Source of the DNA: Hyphomicrobium_A sp963728165
Lineage (GTDB): Bacteria; Pseudomonadota; Alphaproteobacteria; Rhizobiales; Hyphomicrobiaceae
NCBI GenBank assembly: GCA_963728165.1
Contig: CAVSIY010000007.1
Coordinates: forward strand, 124,001 to 188,000
DNA length: 64,000 nt
Direction of reading: 5' to 3'
In this document: piece by piece, positions 1 to 9,265 of the stretch
Layout: every line of letters begins with the position of its first letter
How positions within the stretch are numbered: the stretch's first letter is position 1
Translations under genes and position numbers: made by a program
The notes under the pieces: generated by a model
What the model saw: only the letters and a program-made list of their open reading frames with translations
Databases searched by the model: none
Told to the model about the DNA's origin: nothing

Positions 1-130
1 GGCATCATGGCGGAGCCATGCTTCGCATGGACGGGAGAGGTTGTTGGAGCAAGCGGCACACCACTTCACCTCTCCCAGGGGGAGAGGTCGCCGCGAAATG
101 CGTAAGCATGAGCGGCGGGTGAGGGGGTGC
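1..130. repeat. Dispersed extragenic repeat, CCTCTCCC/GGGAGAGG family
   Basis: This stretch holds the inverted arms CCTCTCCC and GGGAGAGG around base 75, an imperfect palindrome (CCATGCTTCGCATGG) near base 17, and a trailing GGGTGAGGGGG. The same building blocks recur at about 62020-62300, including the CATGCGAAGCATGG palindrome. No gene is visible here. It is best read as one member of an extragenic palindromic repeat family; its left edge is cut by the window. Confidence 0.6.
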
Positions 131-146
131 GCGCTCGATTTGCTGG

Positions 147-2021
147 CTACTTGCTGATTTGCGCTGGGCCCGGCACGGCGCCGGGCTCCGGGCCGGGCGG
201 GGCCGCGCTCTGCAAGGGCCCGTGCGCAAAATCAGCAAGGCTCACTTGCGGGAAATAGAGGCCGTCGAGCTTGCGCACCCACGGCTGGCCGGTCTCGGCC
301 TTGAGCGCAGGATCGGAGAAGCGATAGTCGTAAAGCTCCGCGCGCACGTATTTGGGCGCGTGCTCGGGAAACGGGTTCGACGCGAACAGGGCCTCGACCG
401 GCGCGCTGCCCTGCAGCAGCCTCTGCATCAGGCGCTCGATCCACAAGTTGCGCCCCAGCCCTTCGAGCGAGGCAAACCACAGCTGCCAGTCGAGGCGGGG
501 CTGGAAGGGGATGTTCCAGCGAAGCTGCCGCGCCACCGGGCCCGACTGGTAGGGCAGCACGTATTCGCGCCAGCTTTTGCCGTCGTCGGAGCCCTCGACG
601 ATGATCTCCGGTCGCGTCGTCGTCATCACCGCGAACACGCCGTAGGGATTGACGATCAGCAACGGCGCGACGGCCTCTTGAAGCGCGCCGGCAAGCGGAA
701 GGCTGCGGCCGGCGAGCGGCTCCCACATCAGGTTCACGCCGACGGGCACGACGACGAGAGCAACGAGCGTGGCGAGCGCCGTCGCCGTGCGGCCGGGCCG
801 CGGTGCGTCGCGCTCGGCCCGCGCCGCGAGCGTGCTGGGAAGGACGCGGCACAGCGCCTGGTCGTCGAAGAGGAAGACGCACAACAGCATCGTCAGCAGA
901 TTGAAGAAATTGTAGCTGCCGCTCGCGATGATGCCGAGCTGGAACAGGAGGATCAGGACCGCGCCGACGGCGCGCGGGCGCCGCGGCAGGAAGATGAGAA
1001 AGACGACACCGAGCTCGAGCACGAGCGTGGCGGCGGTGGCCGCGGCGAGCAGCCAATGGGGCGCTTGCGCCGCGTACCAGGCGAGCGGCGAGGGCAGCGG
1101 CTGCGTCCAGAAGTGGTAGTCGAGGGCGGTGAGCTCGTGCCAGGTCGGGTCGCCCGAGACGAGCTTTACGACGCCGGAGAGAAACATGAAGCGGAAGAGC
1201 AGGAGGCGGTAGAGCCAGACGATGATGCGCGATCCGCCCGTCAGGAAGATCGCGAGGAAGCCCGACTCCAACAGCAGCATGTCCCACTGGAAGCTCAAGA
1301 ATATCTGCCCGGCGTAGACGTAGGAGAGATAGAGCACAAAGAGAGCGATGAGCGCCGGGCGCACGAGCAGCCCGAGCGCGACGAGGAGGCCGAGCGCCAC
1401 GCCGGCCCAGGCGCCGGCGACGAGGAGGGTGTCGCTCGAGGAGAGCCAGAACAGCGTCGGCAGCTGCCAGTAGGCGGACGCGCCCAAACCCTGGTGCGCG
1501 GCGGCGAGGTATTCAGAAAGCGGCAGGATGCCGTCCGAGCCGACGAGGCCGAGGACCTGCAGGCTGAGCGAATAGAACGCGGCGATATAGATGAGCCCGA
1601 GCCCGCGCAGGAACAGCCAGCTCGTAAGGTCGTAGCGTTCCGGCTCGAGTGGCGTGCCCCACAGGAGCCGCGTGAGGGTCGCGAGCAGACCGCGGCGCTG
1701 GGAGAGGAAGGTGTAGGCGGCTTCGCTTATCGCGCCGAAGCCGGGGATGTGCTCGTAGGCCCACCACCAGGCGCCGCGGTCAGGTGCGTAGCGCAAGAGC
1801 CAGAACGCCGCCGCCGCGCCGGCAAAGACGCGCTCGTCCCGCTCGATGAGGAGCATCGAGCGGCGGAACGTGTCGAGCGGGATCCTCGGGAAGTCGGACG
1901 CCGCCTCCTGATAGGGCCGGTAGGCAACGCGATCGCCGGTCAGCTGGCGCCAATAGTCCACCCACGTGCGGCAGATGCCGCACTCGCCGTCGAAGACAAG
2001 GGTTGGGTGGGTCCAGGGCAT
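147..2021 (-). CDS. DCC-family (DUF393) thiol-disulfide domain fused to lipase maturation factor-like membrane protein
   Basis: The 624-residue product has two parts. Residues 8-120 carry a DCC/DUF393 thiol-oxidoreductase-like domain with the hallmark DGECGIC (Cys14, Cys17). From about residue 125 there are many hydrophobic helices, and the segment with RFMFLSGVVKL, GDPTWHEL and LDYHFWTQP matches the lipase maturation factor (LMF1-like) family. The C-terminal soluble part (about 440-600) has the family-typical YQSGP and WNIPFQPRLDWQLWF. LMF proteins help fold secreted lipases in eukaryotes; the bacterial role is not settled, and a membrane-bound redox or folding role is inference. The start chosen is the ATG just before the DCC domain; a TTG 36 bases further upstream is possible. 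Neither has a good Shine-Dalgarno sequence. It stands alone, pointing away from the next gene. Confidence 0.85.
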   Translation of the reverse strand: MPWTHPTLVFDGECGICRTWVDYWRQLTGDRVAYRPYQEAASDFPRIPLDTFRRSMLLIERDERVFAGAAAAFWLLRYAPDRGAWWWAYEHIPGFGAISEAAYTFLSQRRGLLATLTRLLWGTPLEPERYDLTSWLFLRGLGLIYIAAFYSLSLQVLGLVGSDGILPLSEYLAAAHQGLGASAYWQLPTLFWLSSSDTLLVAGAWAGVALGLLVALGLLVRPALIALFVLYLSYVYAGQIFLSFQWDMLLLESGFLAIFLTGGSRIIVWLYRLLLFRFMFLSGVVKLVSGDPTWHELTALDYHFWTQPLPSPLAWYAAQAPHWLLAAATAATLVLELGVVFLIFLPRRPRAVGAVLILLFQLGIIASGSYNFFNLLTMLLCVFLFDDQALCRVLPSTLAARAERDAPRPGRTATALATLVALVVVPVGVNLMWEPLAGRSLPLAGALQEAVAPLLIVNPYGVFAVMTTTRPEIIVEGSDDGKSWREYVLPYQSGPVARQLRWNIPFQPRLDWQLWFASLEGLGRNLWIERLMQRLLQGSAPVEALFASNPFPEHAPKYVRAELYDYRFSDPALKAETGQPWVRKLDGLYFPQVSLADFAHGPLQSAAPPGPEPGAVPGPAQISK

Positions 2022-2189
2022 GGAGCCGGAGCTTACAGGCGGCAGCCGGCAGGACAACTCCGGCAGCGCGCATCAATGACCCTGCTGCCGTCACGCCGCG
2101 CACAAACTCGGAGCCTCGCTTGTGGTGCGGGGGCAAATGTGGGTAGGCTGGCCGGGCTCGTTCCTCCCCTCGCGGCTGCGAGGTTGCTC

Positions 2190-2426
2190 ATGAACGACCA
2201 GTACCCCTATCGCATGCTCATGCGCCGGTCGATCATCGACCTGGCGCCGGATGCAACGTGCGAGCTCCGCTTCGACCAGATCGGCGACGTCTTCCCGCCG
2301 GGCATGATCGGCGAAGCCATTCACCCCAAGGCGTTGGCGGATTTGCTGGCGTTTGCAGCCGACGTCGGCTGCTCCGTCACCAAGGACAACAAGCTGAAGG
2401 TTTTCGTCTTCTGCAAGCGGACTTAA
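2190..2426 (+). CDS. Small hypothetical protein (78 aa)
   Basis: The ATG is preceded by GAGG at a spacing of about six bases, and the 78-residue product has balanced composition, unlike the arginine-rich shadow frames around it. It begins MNDQYPYRML, has a central FPPGMIGEAIHPKALADLLAFAA segment broken by short turns, and ends with a basic FCKRT. No signal peptide, membrane segment or known motif was recognised. It is divergent from the DCC/LMF gene and may share its promoter region. The coding call rests on the ribosome site and amino-acid composition only, so it is moderately sure. No function is proposed. Confidence 0.5.
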   Translation: MNDQYPYRMLMRRSIIDLAPDATCELRFDQIGDVFPPGMIGEAIHPKALADLLAFAADVGCSVTKDNKLKVFVFCKRT

Positions 2427-2497
2427 GGCGCCACTGCAATCAGGGTCCGCAGCGGTCAGCCGGCGGACGTGGCGCGCATCGGCCAATGACGGCAGCC

Positions 2498-2743
2498 TCA
2501 GATCGTCGGGTGCGCCCCGAGCGTGCGCGCGTCGACGGCGTGCAAGGCTAAGAGCTTCAGCTTGCCGGGCTCCCGCTCTCCCTTGGCGACCGCCGCCATG
2601 ATGCGCGTCGCCATGGTCGTGCGCACGCTCTCGCCGGAGTCTCGGGTCGCTTTGAGGGATTGCAGCTCGTGCCACGCCTCGTCCAAGACGCGGGCCATCA
2701 TGGCAAGCGTTTCGGGATCGTAGGATGCGCCGCAAAACGGCAT
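2498..2743 (-). CDS. Conserved small hypothetical protein (81 aa)
   Basis: The product starts MPFCGASYDPETL, continues with a helical stretch of acidic and basic residues, and ends KLLALHAVDARTLG. I recognise this as the pattern of a small, cytosolic, conserved hypothetical protein seen in Hyphomicrobiales; it has no named domain that I can assign. The start is decided by GGAG five or six bases before the ATG at 2743; an in-frame TTG at 2755 would sit on top of that ribosome site. It ends 71 bases from the facing gene at 2190-2426. Function is unknown; a helical cytosolic protein is all that can be inferred. Confidence 0.7.
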   Translation of the reverse strand: MPFCGASYDPETLAMMARVLDEAWHELQSLKATRDSGESVRTTMATRIMAAVAKGEREPGKLKLLALHAVDARTLGAHPTI

Positions 2744-2880
2744 GGCAGGCTCCAATATCTGACAGGCGGGAGCCTATGCATCTCTCAGCCATCGGCGCCT
2801 GCGGGTCGGCGCAGCCGATGATCGGCGACGTATATACGTGTTGCCGGCGTTGGCCTAATCGGGGCGGGCGGCGAACGCCC

Positions 2881-2910
2881 TTGACGGCGCCCAGCAAACG
2901 CACCTTATTC
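2881..2910 (+). promoter_or_regulatory. Promoter of rnpB
   Basis: TTGACG at 2881-2886 and TTATTC at 2905-2910 are separated by 18 bases and sit six bases before the inferred 5' end of RNase P RNA at 2917. The -35 is nearly consensus for the housekeeping sigma factor. Position and spacing make this a convincing promoter. Confidence 0.75.
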
Positions 2911-2916
2911 CTCTCT

Positions 2917-3339
<423 letters not shown>

Positions 3340-3478
3340 TTTATCTTCTGGCGGGACCGGGCTTTGCCGGTGTCAGACGCTTTGTGTCAGACACCCGCAG
3401 GCGCACTTGGAACCCTATCGCTTGCCAAGCGTTCGCTCGATTGCGATCGGTGCACCGATCCGACGAGGAGAAATAGTG

Positions 3479-3730
3479 ATGAAGCCATTATTGCTTGCTG
3501 GAGCATTTGTCTTGACCGCGTCGGTCGCGGCTTTCGCGGCGCCCTCGAGCCAGACCAAATGCAGCGCGACCTCGAGCCAACTGATTGCCGGCGGTGCCGC
3601 AACTCTCACCGAGGTCGTGGCCAACACGTACGGCGGAGGCAAGGCCTGCAAGAGCGCTTTCGTCCCCGTCACGGCCGCCCCGTCCAGCGGCAAGCTGCTG
3701 GAAGCCGCAAGCGCCGTCCCGGCTATGTAA
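3479..3730 (+). CDS. Small secreted hypothetical protein (83 aa)
   Basis: The ATG follows GAGGAG by about eight bases. The first 22 residues form a clear Sec signal peptide, a lysine then a hydrophobic run ending in AAFAA, so the mature protein would be about 60 residues in the periplasm. The mature part is rich in alanine, serine and threonine and has two cysteines (in TKCSA and KACKS) that could pair. No family was recognised. It lies about 140 bases after rnpB in the same direction and faces the LprI-domain gene, with stops 51 bases apart. The role is unknown. Confidence 0.65.
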   Translation: MKPLLLAGAFVLTASVAAFAAPSSQTKCSATSSQLIAGGAATLTEVVANTYGGGKACKSAFVPVTAAPSSGKLLEAASAVPAM

Positions 3731-3781
3731 CGATGTCAGCGATCGTTGTGTCGACCAACTGGCTCGGCCCCGTGCCGAAGC

Positions 3782-4345
3782 TCAGTTGGCAAAGAAGCTC
3801 TCGAGGATCTGTATCTGCTCGTTGTAGCGTTTGCTGAGGCAGGCGGCATCGGTGCCGCAGAGGTTTCGCTGCCCCAACAGCCAGTGTTTCTGCACGTACT
3901 CGATATCCGTCAGCGCATGCGGGCTGTCGTGCTTGGCCCTGCGGTAGGCGACGTTGAGCACGCTATCGAGCCTCGAAAGATCGGCATCGTCGCAGATAGT
4001 CCTCTCGGTCGCGTTGTTGGGAGACGCGCACCAGCACGGCCGGCCGCTGTCGCTGGCGGAAGGCTCCGACGCCTGCGGTGCGCCAGGCTCGCCCGCGAGC
4101 TTCTTCACGTAGGCGCGCGCCAGGTCGGCGTAAAAGCCCGCGGGGTAATTGGAAAGAAACGCGTCCCAGGCTTCGACCGTGCCGAGGTCCTTTGCCGCCG
4201 CGAAGGCCTGCTTCTCGGCATCGTTGGTCTGAGCTGCCGCACGGTTGGGCTCCGCGATGAGCCATTGCCCCGGATTGAAGAGGCCGATTGCAAGTCCGAA
4301 TGCCGCGACCGCGATACGCAAGGACCGACCACCCGAGCCTCTCAT
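3782..4345 (-). CDS. Secreted LprI-domain (DUF1311) protein with AKxLGTV module
   Basis: The 187-residue product starts with a basic patch and a hydrophobic segment (about 9-30), likely a signal peptide or anchor. Next comes a module of about 40 residues, AKDLGTVEAWDAFLSNY followed by GFYADLARAYVKKL. The C-terminal part (about 110-185) fits the LprI/DUF1311 family, with paired cysteines in PCWCASPNNATERTIC and in NLCGTDAACLSKRY. That family includes lysozyme inhibitors, so a periplasmic or surface role in wall protection is plausible but inferred. The module reappears in the gene at 63525, though there it is joined to an SH3-like domain. The start at 4345 puts the hydrophobic segment at the N-terminus; an ATG at 4387 and a GTG at 4405 are alternatives, all with weak ribosome sites. 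Confidence 0.75.
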   Translation of the reverse strand: MRGSGGRSLRIAVAAFGLAIGLFNPGQWLIAEPNRAAAQTNDAEKQAFAAAKDLGTVEAWDAFLSNYPAGFYADLARAYVKKLAGEPGAPQASEPSASDSGRPCWCASPNNATERTICDDADLSRLDSVLNVAYRRAKHDSPHALTDIEYVQKHWLLGQRNLCGTDAACLSKRYNEQIQILESFFAN

Positions 4346-4600
4346 GTGTCTCACCCAGCCATCGCCGTAACTTGCCGACCAACGCATGGAAAATCCGTAG
4401 GGCACATTGCGACGGCGGGCAAGTCGGCCGAAAGGGGGTGGGGCGTTGCTGTCAGGTCCCTGGACCCCGCGTCGTCGACGAGGTTCTGACTAGAGGCCAT
4501 CGCATACCTTTGTAGTCGCCACCAAGCCGGGCACGCTTGTAGACTGAACGGAAAGTCGTCAGTATTTTGGCGTCTGGCTTAACTCAAAGCGTCTGGAGCC

Positions 4601-5325
4601 GTGATCGCGAGCGACAAAATGTTGAAGGACTGGAATCCCATACGGAACTGGCTGACCGACAATGAGATCTTTTTTAGGACCATCGCCGCCACGCTCCTGT
4701 CTGCAATGGCTTTGATAGTGTCATTTGGACAATTCATTACAGCTAGAGATCAGCGAACGCTTTCCGAACTGCAATTGCGAATAGCTGAAGCCAACGCACG
4801 ACCTCAGTTTGAGGTCGCAATAGAGCAGCAATTGAACGAGTTTACGGGCAAGTTCGATGACAACCACCTCGTTATCACCAACCAAGGAGGTCAGGTAAGC
4901 GAATTTAAAGTGGAGCCGCTTTATTTCTGCACATAAGGGCTATTAGGCATTCGTCTCCGACGGAGGGGACCCATTCGGCACAACCTCTCATGCAAACAGT
5001 AGATTTCAAGCTTCCTGTACGGGGCTATTTTCAATCACAAGCTATAAGTTCTGCTGGCAAAGGTCAGCTGACGAGGATCAGTGGTTATCACAACAATGCA
5101 GCGTTCATGGCTCTGACCAAGAGTGTACGGGATCGACCAGCCAGCTCGCCCTGGGAAGCGTTTAATATTGACGAACTTATTTACGTCGTAATGCGGTATC
5201 GTGACTTGCTGGGCGCCGTACATGAAGACTTCTATCAGGTTCCCGGTGTTGGCGGCGGCTGGCCCATAAAGAACTCCCATGGAAAGAATGTGCTTGAGCA
5301 GTGGAAAACTGGTCCTGGTAATTGA
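4601..5325 (+). pseudogene. Frameshifted hypothetical membrane protein
   Basis: Two reading frames appear to belong to one gene. The first (4601-4936) begins with a hydrophobic helix (about residues 25-48), then a short helical linker and a sequence ending VSEFKVEPL. The second is open from 4909 and continues, without needing a start, through LFLHIRAI to the end at 5325 with the stretch VPGVGGGWPIKN. A single-base shift between about 4909 and 4936 would join them into a protein of about 240 residues with one membrane helix and a soluble domain. Base composition is visibly more AT-rich than in the flanking core genes. No family was recognised. Alternatively these are two small genes. It lies beside the decayed KAP NTPase, in the opposite direction, and may have come in with it. 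Confidence 0.5.
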
Positions 5326-5527
5326 GCTATCGTCCCTAACCGCCGAACAATTGTTTTCGGAGGCTGAAAATCGCATCCAAATTAATCAGAAGGATAATTC
5401 GCCGCGGGAGTAAGAGTTAGGAGCCATCTGGCGGCAGCTCTTGCGACAAGAGCAGACGAACCTGTGGGACCGGCGCGACGGCAGAGGATCACCCGGAGCT
5501 GTCTCTGTTCTTGCAGGTTCTCACCAT

Positions 5528-7753
5528 CTACCGTTCGTCAGCTTTCGCCAGTGCCTCGTACCTTCTGACAGTTTCGGTAGCAGCCTCGTCGTCTCTTCTG
5601 CGCATTTCCGATCTTGCGAAGTCGCTTCGTAAAATCGTCCACATCGAGCAGTAGTGACCAGCTCTGACGATCGATGCGATGCCAGAGACCGCCAGGAGTC
5701 GAATAGACTTCAGAAGGCATTATCGCGGCCACCTCCAAGACGGCTTCGTCATGCTTGAGGCGGCTCTTCAGCCAGGCGGATGGAGGATACCTCATCGAAG
5801 TCCGCCAGATGCGCCCAAGAAAAGAGTAGGGAGGCGACCTTGGGCTTGCGAAGGAAATTAGGCTCTTTGGACAATGCCCTCACAGAGGCGCTGGCCGCAG
5901 CTCGCAGGGTGTCGAAATCGCTTTCGGGAAACAGGTGCTCTGAGTTCCCGGTCTTTCTGGCCATCGTGCTGATAAATTCGACGAGGAGAGCTTGCCCCCT
6001 GGAGACCATCGAACCACTCTAAGGCGGCGGCAGCGCGCTCGTGCTCGGGAAGCGCCCGCAGCGCTTCAACAAATATCCAGCTGAGCCGGAGGTCATTGGT
6101 TATTTCGAAGAGCATGCGCTCGCTGTCTCGGATGTGTACGATCTCATCGCTCCTAACAAATATTGCCTGCGCGAGGTTTTTTGGCAGTTTGTTGGCGGGG
6201 CTGATTTCTTCGCTCAATTGCAGAAGTAGACGCGAGAGCATCGTCAAGCCCTGACGGGTCTTTCGCTTTCTGGCCTCTTCAAATAGCTTGTCGAAAGCCG
6301 CCTTGTGATCTTCCGCCTTGAACAGACCGCGGATCTGCGCACTGCTGAACTGGTCTGGAGCCGGTGCAAGCGCTAAGTAGTTGCGAGCGTACTCCGCAGA
6401 TTGTAGCCGACGGTTACGACGCGCCTCTCTCTCGTTGGTGTAACTAATGCTGTTTGGCTCCCAAACCTTTGCAAGTCTCGGAAACAGATACGTCAGAATT
6501 TCCTTGGCAAGCGTGGGATCCGAGGGCTGTTCTCCCGTCGTAGGAAGGAGGCTGGCAGCCCATTCCTTGTCGTCGCCAAAGGTGACGTCCTCACCGGTGA
6601 GCCGCGTGAGCTTCTCCAAGGCCAAATCATAGATGGTGGACTCATGAAGCCGCAGAAGCTCAAGCACCACTAAGTCGGACCAATCCACCTCATCTTCCAC
6701 GGCTGGCCAAATCACCTGCAACGAATTGCACAGGCGGGTGACATCGCGCGGTGTTCTGAGCAGCGGATCGACGTACCTGAAAAATACCGTGCCCCAGCGG
6801 CTGGGATCGTTCAGCTCTTTGCCGCGACGTATGGCGTCAAGTCGGGAGAAAAGCATCGAGCGAAGTGCGTATCGATCGGCGTTTGGGAGTTCAAAGGATA
6901 CCTGCACGATTTTCTCGAGGTAGTCGGCATTGCTGATCCCGGCGCGCTTGATAAGGTCGACCACCTCGGCGCGCGCGAACGCAAGCAAATAGGTAACATT
7001 TGGCAAATTGCCCAATGACTTGATCAGAGTAAGGATCTGACGCAGCTCCTCAGGCAACAGCCGGTCAATGTCGTCGATGACAACGAGCAGGTGGCTTTCG
7101 CTCGCTTGCAGGGCCTCGCGCAATCTCTGCAGAGATGCCTTCTAGGCTTTCCTCCTTGTCGAACCTGTCATTGGCGAGCTTCCCAAAGAAGCCGCCGATG
7201 GTTGCGCCGGTAGCGGCACCGGCAGGTCCCGCAACAGCCAATCCGGTCGCGGCCCCAACCACAGAACCAGCCGCATCGCTTCGCTTAAGAACCGCGGCAA
7301 TCGCCTTGGCGACCTTAGTGTTCGCCGCAATGCTGACCTCGGTGCCGAGAACGCCAAAGAACACCTTGAATAGGTTTTCCTGCCCTGAAAAGTACCAGGG
7401 ATTGAACCGGATGACCGTTGTCTTGAGCCTTTTCGCGTGCTTGGCAAGGAGATGGTTCCATTCCGCGGCAAGTCCGCGCTCAGCCTCCAAATCTGCGTCG
7501 GGGCGACGCGCTGCCATCTTGGCAATTTCGTCTATGCCTTTCTTGCTGTGCTCGGCAATGTCGAGGACGGCTAGGTGCCGCTGAAGAAGATTGAGCGCGC
7601 TAGTTTTTCCGGAGCCCCATGGCGCATGGAGCGCTACGACATACCCTCCGCCGGCGCCATGTCGCGCAAGCCCTTGGCGAGGGTGGCACAGAAGGACTGA
7701 AATCCAAGCTGATCTTCTGCAGCGCAGAGGATAGGGCGGTCGCTCAACAGCAC
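5528..7753 (-). pseudogene. KAP-family P-loop NTPase, broken by about five frameshifts
   Basis: Read across frames this is one KAP NTPase of about 740 residues. It opens LLSDRPILCAAEDQLGF and GLRDMAPA, then the Walker A motif APWGSGKTSALNLL, then RFNPWYFSGQENL, a glycine/alanine-rich stretch that may be a membrane hairpin (typical of KAP proteins), the Walker B LLVVIDDIDRLLPEE, and a long helical C-terminal part ending EALAKADER. Shifts occur near 7650, 7124, 5997 (in a CCCCC run), 5780 and 5615. The start is inferred as GTG at 7753 after GAGAGG. KAP ATPases are membrane-associated and several act in phage defence or exclusion; that role here is inference. With so many breaks the gene is almost surely non-functional unless the assembly is poor. 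Confidence 0.8.
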
Positions 7754-8018
7754 GAGTGAGCCTCTCAAGGGATGACTTTAGCCGGCCGATGGGGACCCAA
7801 GTCGCAGCTGGCGTATACTTACCCCTTTCAGGACATTTGATTCGGAGCACGCTGATCGCGATGAATGTCCGCAAACTCAATTGATCAGTCGAGATGTGAT
7901 GTGGGGCGCGGCGCCTTACGCCTCCGCGCCCCCAATCTCCCACGCCGCGATGCAAACGCATCACGCCACAACGCGCCGGCGCTGCTATGATTCGCCAATC
8001 GAATCAGGCGGGAGCGCG

Positions 8019-8363
8019 ATGCAGGCAGACTGCCCCTTGGTCATCATCCGCTGGCAGGACAGCCGCCAGCCGTGCGGGCACTGGCGCTATCTGTCGGCGC
8101 TGCCCGAGGCCAAGGCGGTGGAGGTCGCAACCGTCGGCTGGCTCCTGAAGGACACCGCCGAGGTCATGGTCGTCTGCCAGAACGTCGGCGATCTCGACCA
8201 CCCCGACAAAGCACAAGCGAGTGGGATCATGACGATTCCCACTCGCTGCGTCCTGTCGGTGGAACGCTTGACGGAGGAAGACAGGCCTATTTCTTCTGCT
8301 GCTGACCCTGCTGGGGCTGACGATCGGGAGATTGCGTCAGCACCGACGCTGCGAGCTCTTTGA
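8019..8363 (+). CDS. Conserved hypothetical protein (114 aa)
   Basis: The ATG follows GGGAG by five or six bases. The first 90 residues look like a conserved small protein: it begins MQADCPLVIIRWQDSRQP, has a central VGWLLKDTAEVMVVCQNVGD and ends with SGIMTIPTRCVLSVERL. Small proteins with this WQDS...GWLI...IPTR layout occur in Hyphomicrobiales and in some phage-like regions; I cannot name a function. The last 25 residues are low in character and overlap, on the opposite strand, a second small gene (8287-8451), so the conserved part effectively stops near 8285. No signal peptide or membrane segment is present. Confidence 0.65.
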   Translation: MQADCPLVIIRWQDSRQPCGHWRYLSALPEAKAVEVATVGWLLKDTAEVMVVCQNVGDLDHPDKAQASGIMTIPTRCVLSVERLTEEDRPISSAADPAGADDREIASAPTLRAL

Positions 8364-8451
8364 TCTCTTGGGGGGAGAGCGAGCTCGGGTTCTGCAGAGC
8401 CTTGGACGCTATCGACGCGACTTTCTGAGACGTCTTCTCGTTCTGAGCCAT
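8287..8451 (-). CDS. Small conserved hypothetical protein (54 aa)
   Basis: Reading the minus strand from the ATG at 8451 gives 54 residues: MAQNEKTSQKVASIASKAL, then LSPQEIKELAASVLTQ and a glutamine-rich tail ending QQKK. The lysine-rich N-terminus, the SPQEIKELAASVLTQ helix and the short length match a class of tiny cytosolic proteins that I recognise from Hyphomicrobiales genomes; their role is unknown. No strong Shine-Dalgarno sequence precedes the ATG. Its 3' end runs 77 bases into the facing gene at 8019-8363, so the two transcripts could form a duplex. Confidence 0.65.
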   Translation of the reverse strand: MAQNEKTSQKVASIASKALQNPSSLSPQEIKELAASVLTQSPDRQPQQGQQQKK

Positions 8452-8923
8452 GACGATCACTCACTTTCTGCAATTGAGCACCTAAGTCCAGAACGCTGCC
8501 GAGTTAACACCGCGCGCGAAGTGGTAGGTACATGAGTTTGTCATCGGCGATGGGGTTATCCACGCTTTTGTTCGCAAACGAGCACAGCCGGCCGGGTTTG
8601 TCCCCGGCTGCAGCCCCATTCCGGCAGGGCCTGCGTGCAGAGCGTCCTGACCGGGCGGCACGTCGCCTTGGCCTTCGTCCACGCCGTCCTGTCGTGCGCG
8701 CATGGCGCCCTGCCGCGCTTTGACTTCGTGGCTTGGACGTCACGCAGCGTAACGCTGCTTCGGCAACACGCCGCGCGCCCCGCGGGCGCTCCCGTCGCGT
8801 TTTCGGTCGGCCGAGAAGGCGCGCTTAAGCACGTCGGCGCCGTCGGCACAATTTGCACTTTCAATGCAACGCGTCCGTAAATGATGAGGCCTAGCGTCGC
8901 CCGCAGGCTCATTGGAGGGCGAC
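8452..8923. other. Intergenic region without a recognised gene
   Basis: About 470 bases with open frames on both strands, but none has a convincing ribosome site or a composition unlike random GC-rich DNA. The last bases, before 8924, contain GGAGG serving the next gene. No strong hairpin or promoter stood out. Confidence 0.4.
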
Positions 8924-9265
8924 ATGCGTAAGGCGTTCATGGCACTCGTTATCGCGACGGCGAGCTTCTCAACGCTCGCTGCCAGCGTCGAACCGGCTGC
9001 GGCTTGGCGCAGCTATCGTTGGTATCGCGACTACGCGCCGCTCTACCCGCGCTACTATTACGGACCGCCCGTCGTCTACGTCGTCCCGCCCGCCTACGCC
9101 TACTATCCGCGCCCGCTCTATCGCTACTGCCCGCCCGGCTACATCGTCGGCCCCGCCGGCACCTACTATCCGCGCAGCGTGGCCTGGCCGCGCCGCGGCA
9201 TCCACTACTACCCGCGCGGCTACTGGAATCCGCGTCGCTACTGGCGACGCCGCTGCTGCCGCTAA
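8924..9265 (+). CDS. Secreted Tyr/Pro/Arg-rich protein (113 aa)
   Basis: GGAGG lies six bases before the ATG at 8924; an in-frame TTG at 8912 overlaps that ribosome site and is rejected. Residues 1-27 form a signal peptide ending near EPAAA. The mature protein is dominated by tyrosine, proline, arginine and tryptophan, with motifs such as WYRDYAPLYPRYYYGPP and a C-terminal RRYWRRRCCR. This composition is typical of small exported proteins of unknown function in this order. A cationic, aromatic surface suggests binding to envelope polymers, but that is a guess. It converges with the reductase gene, and the two stops overlap by four bases. Confidence 0.75.
   Translation: MRKAFMALVIATASFSTLAASVEPAAAWRSYRWYRDYAPLYPRYYYGPPVVYVVPPAYAYYPRPLYRYCPPGYIVGPAGTYYPRSVAWPRRGIHYYPRGYWNPRRYWRRRCCR

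Noticed and set aside
159..2189. Long plus-strand open frame opposite the DCC/LMF gene
   Set aside because: Its translation is an arginine/glutamate-rich mirror of the real minus-strand gene, with no ribosome site; only its last part (2190-2426) may be a separate gene.
3369..3395. Hairpin GGTGTC/GACACC after rnpB as a terminator
   Set aside because: The stem is short, with a long loop and without a T-run.
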